NCBI GenBank assembly: GCA_963799925.1
Contig: CAWCYZ010000004.1
Span: 124,001 to 188,000, forward strand
Length of the DNA stretch: 64,000 nt
Source: DATBQN01 sp963799925
Lineage (GTDB): Bacteria > Acidobacteriota > Thermoanaerobaculia > Multivoradales > UBA5704
Direction of reading: 5' to 3'
Position 1 is the first letter of the stretch. Each line of letters opens with the position of its first letter. Below are positions 52,467-63,117 of the stretch, piece by piece. A program made the position numbers and the translations under genes. A model generated the notes under the pieces. The model was not told the DNA's origin. It worked only from the letters and a program-made list of their open reading frames with translations, and did not search any database.

Positions 52467-54059
52467 ATGGCGACCGCGACGACCACGAAACCCGCCGCCC
52501 CGGCATTGGATGTCGAGCCCGAGGCCGAGAACCTCGAGGAGAAACCGAAGCCGGCGCCCCCGTCGGCGATGGTGATCTTCGGCGCCACCGGCGACCTCAC
52601 CAAGAGGAAGCTCTTCCCGGCGCTCTACAACCTCCACGCGAGCGGCCTCCTGCCCGACGAGTTCGCGGTGGTGGGGACCGGCCGCACCGAGATGTCGACC
52701 GAGGACTTCCGCCAGTCGCTCAAGGACGAGCTACGCCAGTTCGCCACCGGCAAGGTGGAGGACGAGCTGCTCGGTTGGCTCATCGAGCGGGTGTACTACA
52801 CGGCGGGCGAGTTCTCGGACGCCGCCGCCTACGAGCGGCTGGAGCAGGAGATCCAGAAGGCCGAGGCCGAGCGCGCCACGGGCGGCTCGCGCCTCTACTA
52901 CATGGCGGTGCCGCCGGCTTTCTTCGCGACCATCATCGACAAGCTGGGCGCGGCGAAGATGACGTGCGAGGAGAACGGCCGCTTCCGGCGGGTGATCATC
53001 GAGAAGCCCTTCGGCCACGACCTCGAGTCGGCGCAGGAGCTCAACAAGAACATCCAGAACGTCCTCACCGAGGGCCAGATCTACCGCATCGACCATTATC
53101 TCGGCAAGGAGACGGTGCAGAACATCATGGCGTTCCGGTTCGCCAACGGCATCTTCGAGCCGATCTGGAACCGGCGCTACATCGACTCGGTGCAGATCAC
53201 CGTCGCCGAGAACGTCGGCGTCGAGGACCGCGGCTCCTACTACGACCACGCCGGGGCGCTGCGCGACGTGCTGCAGAACCACCTCTTCCAGCTCCTCGCC
53301 TTCATCGCCATGGAGCCGCCGATCTCCTTCGCCGCCGACGTGGTGAGGAATGAGCGGGTGAAGGTCCTGCAGGCGATCCATCCGTTCAGCCACGAGGACG
53401 TGCTGACTCAGGCCGTGCGCGGCCAGTACGGCGAGGGCGTCTTGGGCGGCCAGCGCGTCCCCGCCTACCGCGCCGAGAAGGACGTCGCCGCCAACTCGGC
53501 GACCGAGACGTATGCGGCGATGAAGCTCCACCTGGACAACTGGCGCTGGGCCGACGTGCCGTTCTACCTCCGCACCGGCAAGCGCCTGCCGCGCCGGGTG
53601 ACCGAGATCGCCATCCAGTTCAAGCGCGCGCCGTTCATGCTCTTCCGCGAGACGCCGGTCGAGCACCTGAACCCCAATCTCCTCGTCCTCCACATCCAGC
53701 CGGACGAGGGGGTGTCGCTGCGCTTCCACGCCAAGATCCCGGGGCCCACGGTGCAGCTCGGCACCGTGCGCATGGCCTTCGAGTACGCCGACTACTTCGG
53801 CACCACCCCGTCGACCGGCTACGAGACGCTGATCTACGACTGCCTCGAGGGGGACTCGACGCTCTTCCAGAGGAGCGACATGGTCGAGGCGAGCTGGCGC
53901 GTGGTGACCCCGGTCCTCGACGTCTGGCAGACGCTCGCGCCGCGCAACTTCCCCAACTATCCCGCCGGCGCCTGGGGTCCCAAGGAGGCGGACGACCTCA
54001 TCCAGCGCGACGGGCGCCAGTGGCGGAGCTGGCGCGAGACCGGCGGCGCCGCGACCTAG
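52467..54059 (+). CDS. zwf: glucose-6-phosphate 1-dehydrogenase
   Basis: 530 aa, intact, starting 2 nt after the gnd stop. A 30-residue Ala/Pro/Glu-rich lead precedes VIFGATGDLTKRKLFPAL (dinucleotide motif). IIEKPFGHD, RIDHYLGKETVQNI (substrate site, catalytic His) and TGKRLPRRVTEIAIQFK are family hallmarks. Converts G6P to 6-phosphogluconolactone with NADP. Cotranscribed with gnd and pgl. Confidence 0.97.
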   Translation: MATATTTKPAAPALDVEPEAENLEEKPKPAPPSAMVIFGATGDLTKRKLFPALYNLHASGLLPDEFAVVGTGRTEMSTEDFRQSLKDELRQFATGKVEDELLGWLIERVYYTAGEFSDAAAYERLEQEIQKAEAERATGGSRLYYMAVPPAFFATIIDKLGAAKMTCEENGRFRRVIIEKPFGHDLESAQELNKNIQNVLTEGQIYRIDHYLGKETVQNIMAFRFANGIFEPIWNRRYIDSVQITVAENVGVEDRGSYYDHAGALRDVLQNHLFQLLAFIAMEPPISFAADVVRNERVKVLQAIHPFSHEDVLTQAVRGQYGEGVLGGQRVPAYRAEKDVAANSATETYAAMKLHLDNWRWADVPFYLRTGKRLPRRVTEIAIQFKRAPFMLFRETPVEHLNPNLLVLHIQPDEGVSLRFHAKIPGPTVQLGTVRMAFEYADYFGTTPSTGYETLIYDCLEGDSTLFQRSDMVEASWRVVTPVLDVWQTLAPRNFPNYPAGAWGPKEADDLIQRDGRQWRSWRETGGAAT

Positions 54060-54093
54060 GATCGACCGCAGCCGGTCGAACGGAGCCCCAGCC

Positions 54094-54894
54094 ATGCCGC
54101 CGCCCGAGATCCACATCCTCGCCGACCGCGGCGCGCTCGCCCGCGCCGCGGCGGAGGTCTTCACCTCGGCGGCGGCCGCGGCGGGGGAGCGGGGCGACTT
54201 CTTCCGCGTCGCGCTCGCCGGCGGCTCGACGCCGCGCGATCTCTACACTCTCCTCGCCGACGAGGACGCGCCGTTTCGCGCCCGCATCCCCTGGGAGGCG
54301 GTCGTCGTCTTCTGGGGCGACGAGCGCCACGTGCCGCCCGACCACCCGGACAGCAACTACCGGATGGCGCGCGAGACCCTCCTCGAGCGGGCGCCGATCT
54401 CGGCCGACAACGTCCACCGCATCCACGCCGAGGAGCCGGACGCGGCGGTCGCCGCCGCCCAGTACGAGGCGACGCTCGCCGCCGCCTTCCGCCTGGCGCC
54501 CCTGGCGCCGGACGCAGCGGACGCCGCGCCCCGCTTCGACCTGATCCTCCTCGGCCTCGGTCCCGAGGGCCACACCGCCTCGCTCTTCCCCGGCTCGCCG
54601 GCGCTCCACGACGGCGGGCGGCTGGTCGCCGCGCCCTGGGTCGAGAAGCTCGCCGCCTTCCGCATCACCCTGACGCCCCGCGCCTTGAACGCCGCGGCGC
54701 GCGTCCTCTTCCTCGTCGCCGGGGAGGACAAGGCGCCCGCCGTCCGCGAGGTCCTGGCGGGCGATGCGCCGCCGGACCTCTATCCCGCCCGCGTCGTCCG
54801 CCCGGCGGACGGCGAGCTCACCTGGCTGCTCGACCCCGAAGCGGCGAAGCTCCTGCCGCCGGGGAGCCCCGGTGAGGATTCAGCCGCGAGGTAG
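54094..54894 (+). CDS. pgl: 6-phosphogluconolactonase
   Basis: 266 aa, intact. DevB/NagB-fold: VALAGGSTPRDLYTLLAD (phosphate site), VVFWGDERHVPPDHPDSNY, LILLGLGPEGHTASLFPG (active-site His-Glu loop) and FLVAGEDKA. Hydrolyses the lactone made by zwf. Starts 34 nt after zwf and completes the oxidative branch. Confidence 0.95.
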   Translation: MPPPEIHILADRGALARAAAEVFTSAAAAAGERGDFFRVALAGGSTPRDLYTLLADEDAPFRARIPWEAVVVFWGDERHVPPDHPDSNYRMARETLLERAPISADNVHRIHAEEPDAAVAAAQYEATLAAAFRLAPLAPDAADAAPRFDLILLGLGPEGHTASLFPGSPALHDGGRLVAAPWVEKLAAFRITLTPRALNAAARVLFLVAGEDKAPAVREVLAGDAPPDLYPARVVRPADGELTWLLDPEAAKLLPPGSPGEDSAAR

Positions 54895-54975
54895 GTCCGA
54901 GCGGAGCGGTCGCCGAGGGCGGAGGCGGTCCGTACGGGGATCGGGGGTGGCGGCGGGGCCGCCGAGGTCTGACGG

Positions 54976-56871
54976 CTAGTAGCCGAGCGAGCGCAGGCGG
55001 GCGGCGTCTTCGGGGGTGACGCTCTGCGAGGTCGATGCGGCGCCGGGGCGGCGCTCGGACTGCCAGCGGGCGAGGTCCTGTGCGAGCTGCCTCTCGGCCG
55101 GCAGGCCGCGGCCGGCGAGGTTGGTGACCTCCGCCGGATCGGATCGGAGGTCATAGAGGTAGGGGCCGTCCGGCATCACCCGCTCGTTCCCTTTCGAGAC
55201 GATGTACTGGTAGGCGGCCGTCCGCACCATGGCGCCGGCGCGGTTGGCGTGCTCGGCGAAGACCTCGGGCCGGCCGCTCCGGCCCGCGGCGGTCAGCTCG
55301 CGGAGGTCGCGGCCGTCGCAGGGCGGCGGCGCGACGCCGGCGGTCTTCAAGAGCGCCGGGAAGAGGTCGATCGTCTGCACCATCCCGGCGAGGCGCCGGC
55401 CGGCCGGCTCCCGCCCCGGCCAGCGCACGACCAGCGGCACGTGGGTCGTCGTGTCCCAGAGGCCCAGGTGGCGGAAGAGCAGGTTGTGCTCGCCCTCGTT
55501 CTCGCCGTGGTCGGCGACCACGGCGACGACGCTGTCGTCGAGCATCCCGCGGCTCTCGAGGAAGCCGAGGAGGCGGCCCACCTGGTGGTCGAGGTAGGCG
55601 ACCTCCCCGTCGTAGAGGTCCTTGCTCCCGGCGAGGACCGGCTCGGTATAGGCCCGCGGACCGCGCGGCCGGAACGCGGTCCAGGCGCCGACCGGGGCGA
55701 GCCCCGCGGGCGCCGCCGGCAGCAGGCCGTCGGCATAGGGCTGCGGCGGCACGTGCGGCGTATGGGCGTCATAGAGGTGGAGCCAGACGAAGAATGGCCG
55801 CTCCCCGGCGCCCTCCGCCCGCTCCGCCAGCCAGTCCATCGTCAGGTCGACGGGGAGCTCGCCGGCGAAGTGCTCGGGGGCCGTGGTGACCGTCGCGAAA
55901 CCGCGCCCCAGCCCCGAGTTGTGGTCGCCAAGGTGGTGGGCGGAGATGACCGCCATGGTGTCGTAACCCGCCCGCCCGAGCTCCGCGGCGAGCGTCGGGC
56001 GGTCGGCGGGGAGCGGCGTGTGGAGGTCGTAGACCCCGGTGTTCTTGACATAGAGGCCGGAGTGGATCGAGGCGAAGCTCGGGTTGGTCGAGTTCGCCGT
56101 GCTCCAGGCGGCGAGATAGACGTCGGAGTGGGCCGCCAGCCGGTCGATCGACGGCGTGAGGCTCGGCCGGCGGGCCCGGTAGACGCCGACGGCGTCGGCA
56201 CGCAGGGTGTCGACGCCGATCAGCAGGATGTTGGGGTGGCTGGGCAGCGACGCGGCGACCGTCTTCTTCTGGTAGAGCATCGGGCTGCCCCAGAGCGCCG
56301 AGGGGACCGGCATGCCGGGCTTGAGGTCGGTGGGGCCGTCGATCTGCAGCAGCAGGTCGATGTCCTGACCGGCGAACGGCGTCAGGTCGACGACGACCGC
56401 TGCCGGGGCGAAGCGCGCCATCGGCTGCACGGCGAGGCGCGACAGCTCCTGGAGCTTGCCGTCCTTGCGCAGGCCGACGCGGTAGGTGCAGGGGCAGGGC
56501 TTCTCGGCCCCCAGCGGCACGTAGGAGAAGTAGGCGTTGTCGCCGATCTCGACGTGCCACTTGAAGCGCGAGCCGGCGAGCTGCTCGATGGCGTGGATCT
56601 GCCCGCCGCCCTGCTGTGGGTAGGTCTTCAGCTGGTCCGGCGGCACCTTGGAGAGGTCGCGCACCTCGGCGCCCCCGAGCGGCACCGTGCGCTGCTGGTA
56701 GACGTGCATCGAGGTGTCGCCGAAGGGGTAGACCTCGATGTCGGGCTTCGTCGTCCCGATGTCGACCGGCGTCCAGGCGCCGCCATGGCCTTTGCGGCAG
56801 GCGGCGAGGGGGATGAGGGATACGGCGGCGAGGGCGAGGGTGAAGGTGAGGCGCTGCCTTGGTTTTCGCAT
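54976..56871 (-). CDS. sulfatase-family lipoprotein
   Basis: 631 aa from ATG 56871, with a signal peptide ending in the lipobox LAAC (LALAAVSLIPLAAC). A C-terminal alkaline-phosphatase-fold sulfatase domain follows a 210-residue N-terminal part: NILLIGVDTLRADAVGVY (metal-binding Asp), STANSTNPSFASIHSGLY, DHGENEGEHNLLF and VPLVVRWPG. The nucleophile position reads T-N-P-S-F rather than CxPxR, so a formylglycine sulfatase is unlikely; a phosphodiesterase or phosphoethanolamine-type role, or a Ser/Thr nucleophile, is more probable. A TACACT -10 box lies 8 nt before the ATG. Intact. Confidence 0.8.
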   Translation of the reverse strand: MRKPRQRLTFTLALAAVSLIPLAACRKGHGGAWTPVDIGTTKPDIEVYPFGDTSMHVYQQRTVPLGGAEVRDLSKVPPDQLKTYPQQGGGQIHAIEQLAGSRFKWHVEIGDNAYFSYVPLGAEKPCPCTYRVGLRKDGKLQELSRLAVQPMARFAPAAVVVDLTPFAGQDIDLLLQIDGPTDLKPGMPVPSALWGSPMLYQKKTVAASLPSHPNILLIGVDTLRADAVGVYRARRPSLTPSIDRLAAHSDVYLAAWSTANSTNPSFASIHSGLYVKNTGVYDLHTPLPADRPTLAAELGRAGYDTMAVISAHHLGDHNSGLGRGFATVTTAPEHFAGELPVDLTMDWLAERAEGAGERPFFVWLHLYDAHTPHVPPQPYADGLLPAAPAGLAPVGAWTAFRPRGPRAYTEPVLAGSKDLYDGEVAYLDHQVGRLLGFLESRGMLDDSVVAVVADHGENEGEHNLLFRHLGLWDTTTHVPLVVRWPGREPAGRRLAGMVQTIDLFPALLKTAGVAPPPCDGRDLRELTAAGRSGRPEVFAEHANRAGAMVRTAAYQYIVSKGNERVMPDGPYLYDLRSDPAEVTNLAGRGLPAERQLAQDLARWQSERRPGAASTSQSVTPEDAARLRSLGY

Positions 56872-56879
56872 GGGGGCGA

Positions 56880-56885
56880 AGTGTA
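56880..56885 (-). promoter_or_regulatory. -10 box for the sulfatase-family gene
   Basis: TACACT on the minus strand ends 8 nt before ATG 56871; the gene therefore seems to have its own leaderless promoter, apart from the upstream operon. Confidence 0.35.
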
Positions 56886-56942
56886 TCCAGAAAAAGGACC
56901 TACGTTGCGGCTGTCGAGCGATCGGCCGCGGGAAGGGGTCTC

Positions 56943-57887
56943 TCAAGCCGGGGGCTGGCGGCGCCAGCGGCGGTGCATCCAGACCCACTGCTCGGGTTGG
57001 CGGCGCACCTGCTCCTCGACGGCCGCGGTCATCGCGGCGGTCGCCTCCCGCGGGTCGTCGGAGAGCTCCATCGCCGGGTGGAAGCGGGCGAGGTGGCGGC
57101 CGCCGGGCAGGCGCTCGATGAAGGCGGGGACGACCGCCGCCCCCTGGCGCAGGGCGATCTTCGCCGCCCCCACCGGGGTGAACGCCGGGCGGCCGAAGAA
57201 CGGCACCCAGACCCCGTCGACCTTGGTGTCCTGGTCGATCAGCATGCCGAGGACGCCGCCGCGCCGCAGGCGCCCGAGGATCGCCCGCGCCGCGCCGGCG
57301 CTGCCGCGCTCGATCGTCGCCGTGCCGAAGCGGCTCCGGAGGCCGGCGAGGAGCGCCTGGAGCGGGGCGTCCTCGAGCGGGCGGGCGACGACGGCCATGG
57401 CGAGCCCGCGGCAGTTGATGAGGGCGGCCAGGAGCTCCCAGTTGCCGCAGTGGCCGGTGAGGACGAGGAGCGGCCGGCCGCCGGCGCGCGCCCGCTCGAC
57501 CTCCTCCCAGCCGAGGACGTCGACCCGCGCCGCGACCTCGGCGCAGCCGGCCCCGAAGAGGTGCAGGCACTCGGCGAGGTTCATCCCCTGGTGGCGGAAG
57601 CAGCCGCGGGCGAGCGCCCGCCGCGCCGGCTCGGCCAGGTCGGGGAAGGCGATCGCGAGATGCGCGAGGGCGCGCCGGCGGTCCCGCCGGCCGAGGCGGA
57701 AGGCGAGGGCGCCGAGCGCCCGGCCGAAGCGGTCGACCGCCGACCACGGCAGCGGCGCGAGGACCGCCGCGAGAGCGCGGAGGAGGGCCGCGAGGGCGAT
57801 GCCGCGCCGCCGCCGCGGCCGGCGCAGGCGCCCCGGCGCCGGGCGGAAGCGGGCATCGGGGGATGGAACGACGGTCGGACCGGCCAC
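56943..57887 (-). CDS. lysophospholipid/lipid A acyltransferase (LpxL/HtrB family)
   Basis: 314 aa from GTG 57887 (GGAGGG just upstream). Family motif HX4(D/E) in LTGHCGNWELL, preceded by GMNLAECLHLF; also GMLIDQDTKVDGVWVPFFGRPAF and VPAFIERLPGGRHLARFHP. Transfers a fatty acyl chain to Kdo-lipid A at the inner membrane. Placed at the end of the kds operon, 11 nt after kdsC, so supply of Kdo and acylation of Kdo-lipid A are probably coordinated. No N-terminal helix is obvious before residue 30. Confidence 0.88.
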   Translation of the reverse strand: MAGPTVVPSPDARFRPAPGRLRRPRRRRGIALAALLRALAAVLAPLPWSAVDRFGRALGALAFRLGRRDRRRALAHLAIAFPDLAEPARRALARGCFRHQGMNLAECLHLFGAGCAEVAARVDVLGWEEVERARAGGRPLLVLTGHCGNWELLAALINCRGLAMAVVARPLEDAPLQALLAGLRSRFGTATIERGSAGAARAILGRLRRGGVLGMLIDQDTKVDGVWVPFFGRPAFTPVGAAKIALRQGAAVVPAFIERLPGGRHLARFHPAMELSDDPREATAAMTAAVEEQVRRQPEQWVWMHRRWRRQPPA

Positions 57888-57897
57888 CCTCGCCCTC

Positions 57898-58457
57898 CTA
57901 GCCCGGCGGCCCGCCGCCCGTCCCGTCGGAGAGGAATGGCAGGACGACGCGCTCCCAGTCGCCGCGCGCTTTGAGGACGACCTCGCACATCTCGCGCACC
58001 GCGCCGCGGCCGCCGGAGAGCTCGAGGATCCAGTCGACCCGCGCGCAGACCTCGGGGACGGCGTCGCGGGGGCGAAGGAGAGGCCGCAGCGCAGGAGGAC
58101 CGGCAGGTCGACCAGGTCGTCGCCGAGATAGCCGACGCGCTCGGGCGCCGTCCGGTGCTCCGCCAGGAACTCGGCGAAGGCCTGCCCCTTGTCGGTGCGG
58201 TCCAGGATCACGCAGTCGATCCCCAGCTCCGCGGCGCGGTTGGCGAGCGCCCGGTTCTCGCGCCCGGAGAGGATGCCGACCTGGAGGCCCGCCTGCTGCG
58301 CCAGCTTCAGGCCCAGGCCGTCGCGGACGTGGAAGACCTTGTAGCGCTCGCCCTCGCCGTCGTAGAACAGGCGGCCGTCGGTCATCACGCCGTCGACGTC
58401 GAAGAGCAGCCAGTCGAGGGCGGCGGCGCGGCGGGCGAGCTCGTCGCGCTCTAGAAT
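57898..58457 (-). CDS. kdsC: 3-deoxy-D-manno-octulosonate 8-phosphate phosphatase (one frameshift)
   Basis: HAD phosphatase, about 186 aa. DVDGVMTDGRLFYDG (nucleophile Asp), FHVRDGLGLKLAQQAG, GILSGRENRALANRAAELG, DKGQAF and GYLGDDLVDLPVL are all KdsC hallmarks. One shift near 58070; the true end is then ELSGGRGAVREMCEVVLKARGDW with a TAG at 57898. No ATG, GTG or TTG lies before the nucleophile motif in frame; the best start is ATT 58457, overlapping the kdsD stop. So either a rare start or a base error just upstream. Hydrolyses KDO-8-P to Kdo. Confidence 0.9.
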
Positions 58458-59551
58458 AGCGCCAGCCCCCAGAGGTCGTGCAGGTGGACGACGCCCTCCA
58501 GCCGCCGCCGGCCTGCGTCGCAGACGAAGAGCGAGGTGATGCGGTGGTCCTCCATCGTCTTGAGGGCCGCCGCCGCGAGCTCGGAGCCGGCGATGGTGCG
58601 CGGGTTCTCGGTCATGCACTCGCCGGCGGTGTTGCCGAGCAGCTCGGGATCGTGCTCGAGGAGCCGCCGCAGGTCGCCGTCCGAGATGCAGCCCACCAGC
58701 CGCTCGCGCCCCGGTCTCCCCGCGCCGGCCGCGATCGCACGGCACGGCGGTGATCCCCAGCCCCTTCTTCGACATCTCGTAGATGGCCTCGCGCATCGAG
58801 TCGGCGGCGGCGACCTTGGGGAGGGCGTCGCCGCCGTGCATGAGCTGCTCGACCTTGAGCAGGCGCTTGCCGAGCTGGCCGGCGGGATGGAGGAGGGCGA
58901 AGTCCTCGCGGGTGAAGCCGCGCGCCTCGAGGAGCGCCATGGCCAGGGCGTCGCCCATGGCGAGGGTGGCGGTGGTCGAGGCGGTGGGGGCGAGGCCCAG
59001 CGGGCAGGCCTCGCGGTCGATCGCGACCGGGAGGTGGAGGTCGGCGTGGCGGGCCAGGGGCGAGGCGCCGTTGGCGGTCATCACGAGCAGCGGGACGCCC
59101 AGGCGCTTCAGCGTCTCGACCAGGCGCAGCAGCTCCTCCGTGGTGCCGGAGTAGGAGGCGGCGAGCACGACGTCCCCCGGCACGATCATCCCGAGGTCGC
59201 CGTGCACCGCCTCGGCGGGGTGGAGGAAGAGCGCCGGCGTGCCGGTCGAGGAGAGGGTGGCGGCCACCTTCTTCATCACCAGGCCGCTCTTGCCCATGCC
59301 GGTGCAGACCACCCGGCCGGCGCGCGCGCAGCAGCTCGACGGCGCGGTCGAAGTGCTCGTCGAGCTGCGGCAGCAGGCCGCGGATCGCCGCCGCCTCGGT
59401 CTCCAGCACCTCGGCGGCGATGGCGCGGTAGGACGGCCCGGCGCCGGCGCCGCGCCGGCGGGCGGCGCCGGCGCCGCGGTCTCGGCTCCAGCCTTGGCCG
59501 CGGTCCCCTCGAGGCGGCGGATGCCGCGGTCCGCTCGCGGCGCCCGCACGC

Positions 59552-59555
<4 letters not shown>
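58451..59555 (-). CDS. kdsD: arabinose-5-phosphate isomerase (frameshifted)
   Basis: SIS domain plus tandem CBS. VVCTGMGKSGLVMKKVAATLSSTGTPA, GDVVLAASYSGTTEELLRL, TASTTATLAMGDALAMALLE and FALLHPAGQLGKRLL are the SIS hallmarks; LVGCISDGDLRRLLEHD and SLFVCDAGRRRLEGVVHLHDL are CBS strands. GTG 59555 overlaps the kdsA stop by 4 nt. A 40-residue charged lead precedes the fold, longer than usual. Frame breaks near 59335 and 58740. Converts ribulose-5-P to arabinose-5-P, the first committed step to Kdo. Confidence 0.9.
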
Positions 59556-62150
<2,595 letters not shown>

Positions 62151-62193
62151 CTGCTCGCTCTCCTTTGTCGTCGTCGGTCGTCGCTTGCCGTTC

Positions 62194-63009
62194 TTATCTG
62201 CGCTCGGAGGCGATCAGGCGCTCGACGCGCGCCAGGTCCTCCGGGGTGTCGACGGAGGGCGAGCCGTGGCCGGCCGGCAGGACCCGGATGCGCACCCCGT
62301 TCTCGAGCGCCCGCAGCTGCTCGAGCGATTCGCTGATCTCGAGGGGCGAGGGGGAGAGCGCCGCGAGCGCCAGGAGCGCCGGCCACTGATAGCCGTAGAT
62401 CCCGAGGTGCTGCAGAGGCTCGGCGCCCCCCGGCTGCCGCCGATAGGGGATCGCGGCGCGGCTGAAGTAGAGGGCGTAACCGCCGCGGTCGAGGACCACC
62501 TTGACGACGCCGGGATCGGCGAGCTCCTCAGGAGTGCGATCGGGCGGGAGGGGCGCCGCGAGGGTCACCATCGGGTCCTCGGGATGGTTGGCGAGGTGGG
62601 CGGCGATGGCCGAGACCGCCGCGGGGTCGATCAGCGGCTCGTCGCCCTGGACGTTGATGACGGCCGCGGCCTCCCACCGGCGGGCGGCGAAGGCGACGCG
62701 GTCGGTGCCGCTGGCGCAGGCGGACGGGGTCATCTCCCACTCGCCGCCGAACGCCTCGACGGCCTGGCCGATCCGCTCGTCGTCGGTCAGCACCACCACG
62801 CGGCCGATGCCCTGGGCGGCGGCGACCCGCCGATAGACGTGCTCGATCATCGGCCGGCCGGCGAGCGGGGCGAGCGGCTTGCCCGGCAGGCGGGTCGAGG
62901 CGTAGCGGGCGGGGATGGCGGCGACGATGCGGGCGCTCGTCGCGAGGCCCTCCGCGGGGCCGCTGCCCGCGGGCGCCGGCTCGGGGCTCACCGTCTCGTA
63001 GGGGTGCAC
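62194..63009 (-). CDS. kdsB: CMP-Kdo synthetase
   Basis: 271 aa, intact. IPARYASTRLPGKPLAPLAGRPMIEHVYRR (nucleotide signature), VVVLTDDERIGQAVEAFGG, TPSACASGTDRVAFAA, NVQGDEPLIDPAAV (metal Asp) and QHLGIYGYQWPALL. Activates Kdo with CTP. GTG 63009 directly follows a TTGACA-17-TTACAT promoter by 6 nt, so translation begins at the start of the message. First gene of kdsB-pyrG-kdsA-kdsD-kdsC-lpxL. A 25-residue lead precedes the fold. Confidence 0.95.
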   Translation of the reverse strand: MHPYETVSPEPAPAGSGPAEGLATSARIVAAIPARYASTRLPGKPLAPLAGRPMIEHVYRRVAAAQGIGRVVVLTDDERIGQAVEAFGGEWEMTPSACASGTDRVAFAARRWEAAAVINVQGDEPLIDPAAVSAIAAHLANHPEDPMVTLAAPLPPDRTPEELADPGVVKVVLDRGGYALYFSRAAIPYRRQPGGAEPLQHLGIYGYQWPALLALAALSPSPLEISESLEQLRALENGVRIRVLPAGHGSPSVDTPEDLARVERLIASERR

Positions 63010-63015
63010 GACCCA

Positions 63016-63044
63016 ATGTAAAGCAGGGGAGCGGGAGGTGTCAA
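63016..63044 (-). promoter_or_regulatory. promoter of the kds operon
   Basis: Minus strand TTGACA (63044-63039), 17 nt, TTACAT (63021-63016). Only 6 nt separate the -10 box from the GTG start of kdsB. Confidence 0.65.
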
Positions 63045-63117
63045 CCCGCGGCCGCCGATCTCCGCACGCGGCGCGCGCGGGATGCTAGATTCCCTCTCTA
63101 TCCCTTGGAGACGAACA

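Noticed and set aside
51253..52506. Long antisense frames, here and opposite other genes
   Set aside because: High GC leaves the antisense frames open; their products are low-complexity Arg/Gly/Ala/Asp and lack motifs.
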